A DNA stretch of 64,000 nt, taken from assembly GCA_003258795.1 (NCBI GenBank), contig QHMH01000011.1:1-64000 (forward strand), read 5' to 3'. How positions within the stretch are numbered: the first letter of the stretch is position 1; each line of letters opens with the position of its first letter. The notes below the pieces were generated by a model that saw nothing but the letters and a program-made list of their open reading frames with translations, was not told the origin of the DNA and did not search any database. A program made the translations under genes and the position numbers. Source of the stretch: Candidatus Melainabacteria bacterium (GTDB lineage Bacteria > Cyanobacteriota > Vampirovibrionia > Gastranaerophilales > Gastranaerophilaceae). This document shows positions 8,056-15,596 of this stretch, piece after piece.

Positions 8056-8526
8056 CTAATATCTGTAATGAGCGAAAGCCTTGTTAGCTTCAGCCATTTT
8101 GTGAGTATCTTCACGTTTTTTGCAAGCTGCACCCAAACCATTTGAAGCATCAATTAACTCTGCAGTCAATTTATCGATAAATGATTTTCCGTGTCTGCTT
8201 TTAGCAGCTGCAATCAACCAAGATGAAGAAAGAGCAAATCCTCTTTCAGGCTTAACTTCGAGTGGAACTTGATAAGTAGAACCACCGATACGTCTTGCTT
8301 TAACTTCCAAAAGTGGAGTTGCGTTGGTCAATGCCTTTTCGAAAACTTCCATCGGTTTTTCTTTTGTTCTTTCACCGATTCTTTCTAAAGTAGAATAAAA
8401 AATTCTTTCAGCAAGAGATTTTTTTCCTCTACGCATAACTCTGTTTATAAATTTTGATACATCTACACTGCCGTAAATAGGATCCGCAGGTGGAATTCTT
8501 TTAGGCGGTTTTGAACGTCTTGACAT
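8056..8526 (-). CDS. rpsG: 30S ribosomal protein S7
   Basis: Primary 16S rRNA-binding protein that nucleates the head of the small subunit. 156 residues, normal length. Opens MSRRSKPPKRIPPADPIYGS and contains INRVMRRGKKSLAERIFY and GGSTYQVPLEVKPERG, the classical S7 motifs. Follows rpsL by 88 bases. A terminator comes directly afterwards, so fusA and tuf are not cotranscribed as in the usual str operon. Confidence 0.97.
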   Translation of the reverse strand: MSRRSKPPKRIPPADPIYGSVDVSKFINRVMRRGKKSLAERIFYSTLERIGERTKEKPMEVFEKALTNATPLLEVKARRIGGSTYQVPLEVKPERGFALSSSWLIAAAKSRHGKSFIDKLTAELIDASNGLGAACKKREDTHKMAEANKAFAHYRY

Positions 8527-8579
8527 AATTGTTTCCTTTCTTAATGTCCTACCGAAAACTTATTCGGGACCATACATTT

Positions 8580-8599
8580 TTTCAAGTCATGACTTGAAA
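8580..8599. promoter_or_regulatory. 20-bp perfect palindrome in the rpsL-rpsG spacer
   Basis: TTTCAAGTCATGACTTGAAA is its own reverse complement and lies between rpsL and rpsG, next to a second small hairpin (CCGAA...TTCGG, about 8552-8567). In other bacteria S7 represses its operon by binding the rpsL-rpsG intercistronic mRNA; this is a position-based candidate only. Confidence 0.4.
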
Positions 8600-8614
8600 T
8601 TTTACATAATACGA

Positions 8615-8995
8615 TTATTTTTTAGCTTTTGCTTTTTTGGCACCATACTTAGAACGGCTTTGAGTTCTATTTGCAACACCAGCAGTATCCAAAGTACCTC
8701 TTACAATGTGGTATCTAACCCCTGGCAAGTCCTTAACCCTACCGCCTCTAATTAAGACAACAGAGTGTTCTTGCAAGTTGTGTCCAATACCTGGAATATA
8801 AGAAGTTACTTCAAACCTGTTAGTCAATCTAACCCTTGCAACTTTTCTCAATGCTGAGTTAGGTTTTTTAGGTGTTGTAGTATAAACCCTTGTACAAACT
8901 CCACGTCTTTGAGGACAATTCATCAAAGCTGGAGATTTTGTTTTATCTATTAACTTTTTACGTTCTTTACGTACCAGTTGATTGATAGTAGGCAT
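8615..8995 (-). CDS. rpsL: 30S ribosomal protein S12
   Basis: Decoding-centre protein of the small subunit, target of streptomycin-resistance mutations. 126 residues. Shows PTINQLVRKER, CPQRRGVCTRVYTTTPKKPN and SALRKVARVRLTN; Lys is retained at the TTPKKPNSA loop and in PGIGHNLQEHS. First gene of a two-gene operon with rpsG, driven by a near-consensus promoter. Confidence 0.97.
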   Translation of the reverse strand: MPTINQLVRKERKKLIDKTKSPALMNCPQRRGVCTRVYTTTPKKPNSALRKVARVRLTNRFEVTSYIPGIGHNLQEHSVVLIRGGRVKDLPGVRYHIVRGTLDTAGVANRTQSRSKYGAKKAKAKK

Positions 8996-9075
8996 GTCTT
9001 CTCCTTGTTTTACTCACTTCTGCTCGCTACTGCAATGAATTTCAGCACGAAAACTCCGCACATTTGAGCACTTAA

Positions 9076-9104
9076 TTTATATCACGGATAAATTTCATTG
9101 TCAA
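9076..9104 (-). promoter_or_regulatory. strong sigma-70 promoter of rpsL-rpsG
   Basis: On the reverse strand TTGACA (9104-9099), exactly 17 bases, then TATAAA (9081-9076). This is a near-perfect housekeeping promoter, about 75 bases upstream of the rpsL start, and it shows that the standard -35/-10 code is used in this genome. Confidence 0.85.
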
Positions 9105-9200
9105 ACACCCTAAACACCTTTTTTAAGATATGTTTAGACTTGACATGACAAATATAATTCTGCAAAATAAATACTGCACAGCATTAAAAAGGAGATTTTT

Positions 9201-9713
9201 GTGGAAGATATTAAAATTAAGATAAAAAAAGCATTACCACATTTTATATTAGCTTTCCTAACCCTAACTCTTTCTTTTTTAATTGCAATGTTTTTATACA
9301 CATTTATTGCAGATAAGATTTATGATAATAAAAATCAAATTGACCTATCAGAAGACTTTTCTGGAGAACTTTTAAAACCGTCAAAATATGATTTTCAAAT
9401 TCCTTATGCAAAAGCTATAAAATCTAACAAACCCTTAATCGTCATATTTTATACAGACTATGATTATCCTTCAAAAAAAATTTTTTATAATTTGTCAAAG
9501 ATAGATTTAAATGGAATAAATATTGTTGGAGTTGATTTTCTTGATAATCAAACACTATATATAAATAAGAGCTTTGGTGTATACAGACTTCCTGCGATGT
9601 ATAAAGTCGATACAAAAACAGGAGATTTTAAAGAAATAGGACTGTCGGACAAAGCTTATGAAATTGAAGGTTTAAACGAAATTATAAAAGAAAATTACGA
9701 TTCTGTAAAATAG
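9201..9713 (+). CDS. membrane-anchored thioredoxin-fold protein lacking the CXXC pair
   Basis: 170 residues. One N-terminal membrane helix (FILAFLTLTLSFLIAMFLYTF) is followed by a soluble domain with a thioredoxin-like pattern: AIKSNKPLIVIFYTDYDYPSKKI, then GINIVGVDF and a cis-Pro-like YRLPAMYKVD. The position where thioredoxins carry WCGPC reads YTDYDYPSK, so disulfide chemistry is not expected. GTG start at 9201 with AAAGGAG upstream. Its 3' end overlaps that of the convergent rsmI by 19 bases. The fold is inferred from the pattern. Confidence 0.7.
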   Translation: MEDIKIKIKKALPHFILAFLTLTLSFLIAMFLYTFIADKIYDNKNQIDLSEDFSGELLKPSKYDFQIPYAKAIKSNKPLIVIFYTDYDYPSKKIFYNLSKIDLNGINIVGVDFLDNQTLYINKSFGVYRLPAMYKVDTKTGDFKEIGLSDKAYEIEGLNEIIKENYDSVK

Positions 9714-10504
9714 TTGTAAACAGTTTTTTTATCAACATCAAATAAAGAGGTCATTATTTTTGTTGTTTCTTTTGCACTAAAGCCTTGAGCTTTTAATTTA
9801 TCAATTTTACATTGAATATCAACATCTTCTGTTGATTCAAAAAATTTATAAACGAGTACAACTATCTCACCCTTTAGTGGATTTATTTCAAAATGAGAAA
9901 TTGCTTCGCAAACATTGCCTACAAAAATTTCCTCATAAACCTTTGTAAGCTCTCTTCCTATTGCGACTTTGATATTGTCATCAATTTTTGATATAACACT
10001 TAGAGTTTTTAAAAGTCTATTTGGAGATTCATAAAACACAAAATTTTTAGATGAATTGTCTTTAACTATTTCTGCGATTTTACCATCTTTTTTGGGTAAA
10101 AAACCAAAGAAAGTAAAAGGTTCATCACCTTTTGGAAGTTGAGAAAGAAATGTTGTAATGGCACTTGCCCCTGCAAGTGCAGTATACTTGATGTTATTTT
10201 TTCTTAATTCTTCTATTAAAATTGCCCCAGGATCTGACACAAGAGGAGTCCCAGCATCAGAAACCAATGCTACGCTTTTTCCATCTTTAATCAATTTTAA
10301 AATTCCGGATGCTGAATCTTTTTCATTAAATTTATGATAAGCAATTGTTTTTGTAGCTATTCCATAATGATTTAATAATTTTTGAGTGACTCTTGTATCC
10401 TCACAAGCAATTATATCTACACTTTTCAAAACCTCGATAGCCCTCAAAGTTATATCTTTTAAATTTCCTATTGGAGTTGGTACTATAAAAAATTTTTCGT
10501 CCAT
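9695..10504 (-). CDS. rsmI: 16S rRNA 2'-O-methyltransferase RsmI
   Basis: Methylates the ribose of C1402 in the decoding centre using S-adenosylmethionine. 269 residues, tetrapyrrole-methylase fold. Motifs: FFIVPTPIGNLKDITLRA at the start, CEDTRVTQKLLNHYGI, LVSDAGTPLVSDPG near residue 85, FFGFLPKKDG and YESPNRLLKTL, all diagnostic. The ATG has no ribosome site; an extended -10 ends 6 bases upstream. Confidence 0.96.
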   Translation of the reverse strand: MDEKFFIVPTPIGNLKDITLRAIEVLKSVDIIACEDTRVTQKLLNHYGIATKTIAYHKFNEKDSASGILKLIKDGKSVALVSDAGTPLVSDPGAILIEELRKNNIKYTALAGASAITTFLSQLPKGDEPFTFFGFLPKKDGKIAEIVKDNSSKNFVFYESPNRLLKTLSVISKIDDNIKVAIGRELTKVYEEIFVGNVCEAISHFEINPLKGEIVVLVYKFFESTEDVDIQCKIDKLKAQGFSAKETTKIMTSLFDVDKKTVYNYFTES

Positions 10505-10519
10505 AAATATATAATATCA
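10505..10519 (-). promoter_or_regulatory. extended -10 abutting the rsmI start (leaderless candidate)
   Basis: Reverse strand: TGA-TATTAT (10519-10511), six bases, ATG (10504). The TGN extension can substitute for a -35. No Shine-Dalgarno can fit in the spacer. Confidence 0.55.
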
Positions 10520-10528
10520 ATAATAAAC

Positions 10529-10557
10529 TTGATTGTAAAATATGTTTATTTTACAAT
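10529..10557 (+). promoter_or_regulatory. tpiA promoter overlapped by an 11-bp inverted repeat
   Basis: TTGATT (10529-10534), 17 bases, TACAAT (10552-10557). The spacer and -10 are occupied by a perfect inverted repeat, ATTGTAAAATA (10532-10542) and TATTTTACAAT (10547-10557), with a 4-base centre. An operator placed this way would block polymerase. The regulator is unknown. Confidence 0.6.
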
Positions 10558-10592
10558 TCAGATAATAGTAAGTATTAAAAGGAGATTATATT

Positions 10593-11387
10593 ATGTCAAG
10601 AAAACCAATAATAGCAGGAAACTGGAAAATGAACCTTTTGCAAGAAGAAGCAAAAAATTTATTCTTAGGAGTAAAAGGATTTATTAAAGAATACACACCA
10701 GAACAATTACCAACAATCGTAGTTGCACCAACATTCACATCAATTGCAGCTGTTGAAAGCGTAAGATGTAACTGTGGCTGCAGAGAAAAATTGTTTACTG
10801 CTGCTCAAAATTGTCACTGGGAAGCTAAAGGTGCATATACTGGAGAAATTTCTGTAGAAATGGTTAAAGATGCAGGATGCGAATATGTAATTATCGGTCA
10901 CTCTGAAAGACGTCAATACTTCTCTGAAACAGATGAAATGATAAACAAAAAAGCAAAAGCTATTTTAAACGGTGGATTACTTCCAATCATCTGCTGTGGT
11001 GAAACTTTGGAACAAAGAGAAGCTGGCGAAACTGATAATCACATTGCAAATCAAATTAGACGTGCATTAGAAGGCTTGACAGAAGAAGAAATTGCAAAAT
11101 CTGCAATCGCTTATGAACCTATTTGGGCTATCGGTACTGGAAAAACTTGTGATGCTGATGAAGCAAACAGAGTTATCGCAATGATTAGAAATACAGTTAA
11201 AGAAGTTTCAACTCAAAAAGCTGCTGACAGCATCAGAATTCTTTACGGTGGAAGTGTTAAACCTGAAACTATCGAAGAACAAATGTCAAAATCCGATATA
11301 GACGGAGCTTTAATCGGTGGAGCAAGCCTTAAAGCAGATAGCTTCAACTCTATCATCGAAAAAACAATGAAAATTATGAATAAATAA
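10593..11387 (+). CDS. tpiA: triosephosphate isomerase
   Basis: Interconverts dihydroxyacetone phosphate and glyceraldehyde 3-phosphate in glycolysis/gluconeogenesis. 264 residues. The active-site residues are all present: Asn-Lys in AGNWKMN (Lys12), His in VIIGHSERRQYFSE, Glu in AYEPIWAIGTGK, and the phosphate loop LYGGSVKPE and GALIGGASL. A small Cys-rich insertion (RCNCGCREK) is unusual. First gene of a run that continues into lipid and ribosome genes, an uncommon association. Confidence 0.97.
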   Translation: MSRKPIIAGNWKMNLLQEEAKNLFLGVKGFIKEYTPEQLPTIVVAPTFTSIAAVESVRCNCGCREKLFTAAQNCHWEAKGAYTGEISVEMVKDAGCEYVIIGHSERRQYFSETDEMINKKAKAILNGGLLPIICCGETLEQREAGETDNHIANQIRRALEGLTEEEIAKSAIAYEPIWAIGTGKTCDADEANRVIAMIRNTVKEVSTQKAADSIRILYGGSVKPETIEEQMSKSDIDGALIGGASLKADSFNSIIEKTMKIMNK

Positions 11388-11397
11388 GGAGTCTTAA

Positions 11398-11637
11398 ATG
11401 GCACAAGGACAACAGGTTAAAATTAGAAAATCTTTGGTTTTATTCTTAAAAGGGGCTGCAACTCCAATTGCACTTTATGTTAAAGACCCTGAAGCAGAAT
11501 ATAGAGAACTTCAACAAATATTGAAGATGCCAACTCAAAGAGTAATCGAAAAAGAAACCAATGGACCAATAAAAAAAATAAGTGTTCCATCTAATCAAAT
11601 CACAGCAGTAGCAATACAAGAAGAACAATATGTGTAA
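11398..11637 (+). CDS. uncharacterised 79-aa protein between tpiA and the DUF177 gene
   Basis: Not recognised. It contains RKSLVLFLKGAATPIALYVKDPEAEYRELQQIL, which suggests strands followed by an amphipathic helix, and ends with strand-like ISVPSNQITAVAIQEE. This small alpha/beta pattern is compatible with a nucleic-acid- or ligand-binding module, but no function is assigned. It begins 10 bases after tpiA with GGAG upstream and overlaps the next gene by 8 bases, so translational coupling is likely. Confidence 0.7.
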   Translation: MAQGQQVKIRKSLVLFLKGAATPIALYVKDPEAEYRELQQILKMPTQRVIEKETNGPIKKISVPSNQITAVAIQEEQYV

Positions 11638-12121
11638 GATACTGAAAATTGAAGATCTCGAAAACTCAAAATCAGGAGAAATATCTTTTGAGTATAACGA
11701 TTTCATAAAAGATATCGACTCAAAAAAGCCCATAAAAGCTTTATTAAAGTTTGAAAATTTAGGAGAACTTATAAAAGTTACTGGGCATGTTGAGGGTTTT
11801 GCTACTCTCACCTGCGATCTTTGTCTTGAACCTTTTGAGTACGAACTCAATTTTGATATTGATGAACTTTTTGCAAAACAAACCTTTTTAGAAGATGGTA
11901 AGCAAGAAGTGGAACTCAAAGAAAACTCTTTTATCACCGACTTAAGAGGGAAATCCGAAATAGATGTTGAGGATTTATTGTATCAATCCGTAATATTAGA
12001 TTTCCCAAATAAAAAAGTTTGTGATATAAATTGTAAAGGCGGTGACATTTTTATTCGTGATGAAGACGAAAATTTGGATCCAAGAATGAGTATATTTAAG
12101 AATATAAAAACAGACAGATAA
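11630..12121 (+). CDS. DUF177/YceD-family protein
   Basis: The family (YceD in bacteria, linked in plants to 23S rRNA accumulation) is nearly always encoded directly before rpmF, as here. 163 residues. The signature TCDLCLEPFEYELNFDIDELF with a CxxC pair (about residues 62-65) and the downstream VDVEDLLYQSVILDFPNKKVC..NCKG with Cys are typical. Probably acts in large-subunit assembly; overlaps the preceding gene by 8 bases. Confidence 0.9.
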   Translation: MCKILKIEDLENSKSGEISFEYNDFIKDIDSKKPIKALLKFENLGELIKVTGHVEGFATLTCDLCLEPFEYELNFDIDELFAKQTFLEDGKQEVELKENSFITDLRGKSEIDVEDLLYQSVILDFPNKKVCDINCKGGDIFIRDEDENLDPRMSIFKNIKTDR

Positions 12122-12140
12122 TTTAAAGGAAGGTAAAAAA

Positions 12141-12446
12141 ATGGCAGTACCAAAGAAAAGAACAGGACATTCAGCACAAGGACACAGACGTTCAAACTGG
12201 AAAGCAACAAAACCAGCAGTTACAACATGTTCAAATTGCGGTCAACCAGTTATGACACATACAGTATGTTCAGCATGTGGTTATTACAAAGGTAAACCAG
12301 CAAGTATTAAATCTTCTGACTACGTTGAAGAAAAAGTTGAAGAAGTAAAAGAAGAAAAGAAAACTAAAAAAACTTCAAAAAAAGCTGCGAAAGTAGAAGA
12401 AGCAGTAAAAGAAGAAAAAGCTGAAGAAACAAAAACAGAAGAATAA
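12141..12446 (+). CDS. rpmF: 50S ribosomal protein L32 with a long charged C-terminal tail
   Basis: The first ~57 residues are a standard L32: AVPKKRTGHSAQGHRRSNWKA and a four-Cys zinc ribbon (CSNCGQP ... CSACGYYKG). The protein then continues for about 40 residues of Glu/Lys/Ala repeats (EEKVEEVKEEKK..KAAKVEEAVKEEK), making 101 residues instead of the usual 55-60. Located between DUF177 and plsX, the canonical position. Confidence 0.95.
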   Translation: MAVPKKRTGHSAQGHRRSNWKATKPAVTTCSNCGQPVMTHTVCSACGYYKGKPASIKSSDYVEEKVEEVKEEKKTKKTSKKAAKVEEAVKEEKAEETKTEE

Positions 12447-12455
12447 AGGAAATAA

Positions 12456-13526
12456 TTGATGACAAGAATAGCTGTAGATGCAATGGGCGGTGATCATGCA
12501 CCTTCCGAAATAGTTGCAGGTGCCGTTTGGGCGGCAAAAGAATACGATGTTGCAATCGAATTAGTAGGAAAGCCTGACAAAATCGAAGCTGAATTGGATA
12601 AAATTCAACGTGATGGTTTTATTACAACTGCGGGCGGTTTTAAACCTAAAAGAGTTAAAATTGACTATACAAAACTCGATATAAAAATCACCCCAGCAAC
12701 TGAAGTTATTGAAATGGGCGAAGCTCCAGGACAAGCTATAAGAAAGAAGAAAAAATCTTCTATCGTTTTAGCTGTTGATGCGGTTGCTCAAGGAAGTTCC
12801 GATGCAGTTGTTGCCGCAGGTTCAACAGGTGCAGCTATGGCATCAAGCCTTTTTGGACTCGGTAGATTGCCTGGTATCGATAGACCAGCTATCGCAGTTA
12901 CTCTTCCAACTATGAAAAAACCAGTAGTTATTATCGACGGCGGAGCTAACAGCCATTGTACGCCTGAAATGCTTTACCAATTTGCTATTATGGGTAACAC
13001 TTTTGCGAAAAATGTTCTCAATATCGAAAATCCTCGTGTTGGAGTTTTGAACATTGGTGAAGAAGCTGGAAAAGGAAATGAACTTGCTCAAGCTACTTAC
13101 AAAATGCTTGAAGAACATCAAGATAAAGTTGAGTTCGTTGGTAATATCGAAGGTAAAGAAATCTTTTCTGGAGTTTGCAATGTAGTTGTTTGTGACGGTT
13201 TCGTTGGTAATGTCGCATTGAAAATTACAGAAGGTACATCTTCTATGTTGTTTAACATGCTTAAACAAGAATTCAAGAGAGATCCGCTTGCAAGAGTTGC
13301 AGGTTTGATTGCTAAACCATTTATGAAGAGAATTTATAAAAAGATTAACTATGAAGAATTCGGTGGTGCTTTGCTACTTGGCGTTAAGGGTATTACTGTA
13401 ATATCTCATGGTAGATCTAAAGCTTATGCAATAAAAAGAGCTGTTAAAGTCGCTAAAGAAGCTGTTGAAACTGGCGTTAACAGAAAAATTGCAGAGTTTA
13501 TGAGCTCTCACCCCGTAACAGAATAA
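12456..13526 (+). CDS. plsX: phosphate acyltransferase PlsX
   Basis: Makes acyl-phosphate from acyl-ACP for membrane phospholipid synthesis. 356 residues. Opens RIAVDAMGGDHAPSEIVAGA and shows GSTGAAMASSLFGLGRLPGIDRPA, VIIDGGANSHCTPEMLYQFA and CDGFVGNVALKITEG, diagnostic of the family. Nine bases after rpmF. A truncated glycine-rich NAD-like fold is part of the family and does not indicate dehydrogenase activity. Confidence 0.97.
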   Translation: MMTRIAVDAMGGDHAPSEIVAGAVWAAKEYDVAIELVGKPDKIEAELDKIQRDGFITTAGGFKPKRVKIDYTKLDIKITPATEVIEMGEAPGQAIRKKKKSSIVLAVDAVAQGSSDAVVAAGSTGAAMASSLFGLGRLPGIDRPAIAVTLPTMKKPVVIIDGGANSHCTPEMLYQFAIMGNTFAKNVLNIENPRVGVLNIGEEAGKGNELAQATYKMLEEHQDKVEFVGNIEGKEIFSGVCNVVVCDGFVGNVALKITEGTSSMLFNMLKQEFKRDPLARVAGLIAKPFMKRIYKKINYEEFGGALLLGVKGITVISHGRSKAYAIKRAVKVAKEAVETGVNRKIAEFMSSHPVTE

Positions 13527-13539
13527 CAGGAATATTTAT

Positions 13540-14457
13540 ATGAATAAAATCGCATTTGTATTTCCCGGACAAGGCTCACAGTCAGTTGGCATGGGTTCGG
13601 ATGTATACAACAATTTTGATGTGGCAAAAAATGTTTTTGACTGTGCAGACAAAACCTTAAACAGAAGCATATCAAAAATTTGCTTTGAGGGTCCAGAAGA
13701 AGAATTAAAAAAAACTGTCAACACTCAACCTGCAATTTTAACCGTTTCTATTGCTTTACTTGAGGTTTTAAAATCACAAACAGGTTTAACTCCAAGCTTT
13801 GTTGCTGGACATAGTTTGGGAGAATATGCTGCATTATATGAGGCTGGCGTACTTTCTATGACAGATGCGTTTTCTCTCATTCAAAAAAGAGCAGAGGCAA
13901 TGGACAAAGTCCACGGCGGAAAAATGGCTGCGGTTTTGGGATTGTCGGATGAAAAAGTTAAAGAAATTCTTGATAGCGTTAACTCTGGCTATGTAGATGC
14001 GGCAAATTACAACTGCATCGGACAAGTTGTAATTACTGGGGAAGAAAAAGCTATTGAAGATGCTTCAAAACTATTGATTGAAGCTGGTGCAAAGAGGGTT
14101 ATACCACTTGCAGTTTCTGGCGCATTCCACTCTAAACTTATGAAGGGTGCAAGTGAAGAATATGAAAAAAGCATTGAAAACTATACAATAAATGATGCAA
14201 AAATCCCAGTTGTTACTAACGTTGATGCCCAAATAACAACATCTAATTTTAAAAGAAAAATGATTGAACAAATTTATTCACCAGTTTATTGGACTCAATC
14301 AGTTCTTAAAATGATTGATGAAGGTGTCGATACCTTTATAGAAATCGGTAACGGAAAAGTGCTCACAGGGTTGATTAAAAAAATCAATAAAGAGGTTAAA
14401 ACTTTTAATCTTTACAACTGCGAAACACTTGAAGCAATTAAAGGAGAACTTTTATGA
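13540..14457 (+). CDS. fabD: malonyl-CoA:ACP transacylase FabD
   Basis: Loads malonate onto ACP for fatty-acid elongation. 305 residues. FPGQGSQSVGMG near the start, the nucleophile Ser92 in AGHSLGEYAAL and His in VSGAFHSKLM form the catalytic pair. The stop overlaps the fabG start by 4 bases. fabH, often found between plsX and fabD, is absent here. Confidence 0.97.
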   Translation: MNKIAFVFPGQGSQSVGMGSDVYNNFDVAKNVFDCADKTLNRSISKICFEGPEEELKKTVNTQPAILTVSIALLEVLKSQTGLTPSFVAGHSLGEYAALYEAGVLSMTDAFSLIQKRAEAMDKVHGGKMAAVLGLSDEKVKEILDSVNSGYVDAANYNCIGQVVITGEEKAIEDASKLLIEAGAKRVIPLAVSGAFHSKLMKGASEEYEKSIENYTINDAKIPVVTNVDAQITTSNFKRKMIEQIYSPVYWTQSVLKMIDEGVDTFIEIGNGKVLTGLIKKINKEVKTFNLYNCETLEAIKGELL

Positions 14458-15182
14458 CAGATAAAAAAACAGTTTTAGTTACTGGCGGTTCCAGAGGAAT
14501 TGGAAGAGCATGTGCAATTGAACTTGCAAAAGCTGGATATGACGTAATTATCAATTATGTTGGAAATACAGAAGCCGCTGAAAAGACAGTAGAAGAATTA
14601 AAAGCAATCGGAAGTAATTCAAAAGCATATAGATTTGACGTTACAAACAGCGAAAGTGTAAATGAATCAATCAAAGAAATTGTTGATGAATATGGAAAAA
14701 TTGATGCACTTGTTAACAATGCAGGAATAACAAGAGATGGCTTGTTTATGAGAATGTCTGAAGAAAATTGGAGTGCAGTTATCAATACAAATCTTAACAG
14801 CGCATACAATGTTACATCTCCTGTTGCAAAACTAATGATTAAACAAAGACATGGTGCAATCGTTAACATGTCAAGTATTGTTGGCATCTATGGCAATGCT
14901 GGTCAAGCTAATTATGCAGCTGCAAAAGCTGGTTTAATCGGCTTTACAAAAGCTCTTGCAAAGGAATTAGGCTCAAGAAATGTAAGAGTCAACGCCGTTG
15001 CTCCAGGTTTTATTCAAACTGACATGACAAAAGATTTGAAGCTTGATGGAATTGAAGAACATATTCCTCTAAAAAGACTTGGCACACCAGAAGATATAGC
15101 AAAAACTGTTAAATTCTTAATAGAAGATGCAACCTATATCACTGGACAAGTTATCCCTGTTGACGGCGGTTTGGTCGTATAA
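14454..15182 (+). CDS. fabG: 3-oxoacyl-ACP reductase FabG
   Basis: NADPH-dependent first reduction of the fatty-acid cycle. 242 residues, classical short-chain dehydrogenase: TGGSRGIGRACA cofactor motif near residue 10, NNAGITRDGLFMRM, catalytic Ser141 with Tyr154-x3-Lys158 (NYAAAKAG), and APGFIQTDMT. The family-typical end PVDGGLVV is present. Coupled to fabD by an ATG overlap. Confidence 0.96.
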   Translation: MTDKKTVLVTGGSRGIGRACAIELAKAGYDVIINYVGNTEAAEKTVEELKAIGSNSKAYRFDVTNSESVNESIKEIVDEYGKIDALVNNAGITRDGLFMRMSEENWSAVINTNLNSAYNVTSPVAKLMIKQRHGAIVNMSSIVGIYGNAGQANYAAAKAGLIGFTKALAKELGSRNVRVNAVAPGFIQTDMTKDLKLDGIEEHIPLKRLGTPEDIAKTVKFLIEDATYITGQVIPVDGGLVV

Positions 15183-15228
15183 AAAAGTTTGTTTTTTTTG
15201 AAGATTTTTTAACAATTTTATATAATTC

Positions 15229-15256
15229 TTGCAAAAAAATCTTTCAATGCTATAAT
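15229..15256 (+). promoter_or_regulatory. sigma-70 promoter of acpP
   Basis: TTGCAA (15229-15234), 16 bases, TATAAT (15251-15256), about 38 bases before the acpP ATG. It gives acpP its own transcript, consistent with the high ACP demand of cells. Confidence 0.7.
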
Positions 15257-15293
15257 CTAGTTGATAAGTTTATAAGTTAAGAAGGAAGAAAAG

Positions 15294-15524
15294 ATGAGTA
15301 CATTAGAAAAAGTAAAAAAAGTTGTTGTTGAACAACTCTCTGTTGATGAAGCTTTGGTAACACCAGAAGCAAGTTTTACTGCTGACTTGGGTGCTGATTC
15401 TTTGGATACAGTTGAATTAGTTATGGCTTTCGAAGAAGAATTCGGTTGCGAAATTCCTGATGAAGAAGCTGAAAAAATTCAAACAGTTCAAGATGCAGTA
15501 AATTATATCGAGGCTCATTCTTAA
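15294..15524 (+). CDS. acpP: acyl carrier protein
   Basis: Carries acyl chains on a phosphopantetheine arm. 76 residues, acidic, with the attachment Ser36 in GADSLDTVELVMAFEEEFG. GAAGGAAGAAAAG ribosome site. Preceded by its own promoter and followed by a terminator-like hairpin before fabF. Confidence 0.98.
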   Translation: MSTLEKVKKVVVEQLSVDEALVTPEASFTADLGADSLDTVELVMAFEEEFGCEIPDEEAEKIQTVQDAVNYIEAHS

Positions 15525-15546
15525 TCGATATGATACAGTAAGTATT

Positions 15547-15582
15547 AAAGAGGGATTAAAATATTTTAATTCCTCTTTTTTT
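15547..15582 (+). terminator. intrinsic terminator or attenuator between acpP and fabF
   Basis: A stem of about 15 bp (AAGAGGGATTAAAAT with ATTTTAATTCCTCTT) followed by a run of T. Read-through would be needed for fabF, so it probably sets a high acpP to low fabF ratio. Confidence 0.75.
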
Positions 15583-15596
15583 ATAAGGAGATATTT

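Noticed and set aside
9140..9158. TTGACA (9140-9145) and TATAAT (9153-9158) as a promoter for the 9201 gene.
   Set aside because: Only 7 bases separate them, so they cannot form one promoter, although each alone may matter.
10567..15549. Shared AGTAAGTATTAAA before tpiA and after acpP.
   Set aside because: 13 bases of AT-rich sequence with no common context. Chance is enough.
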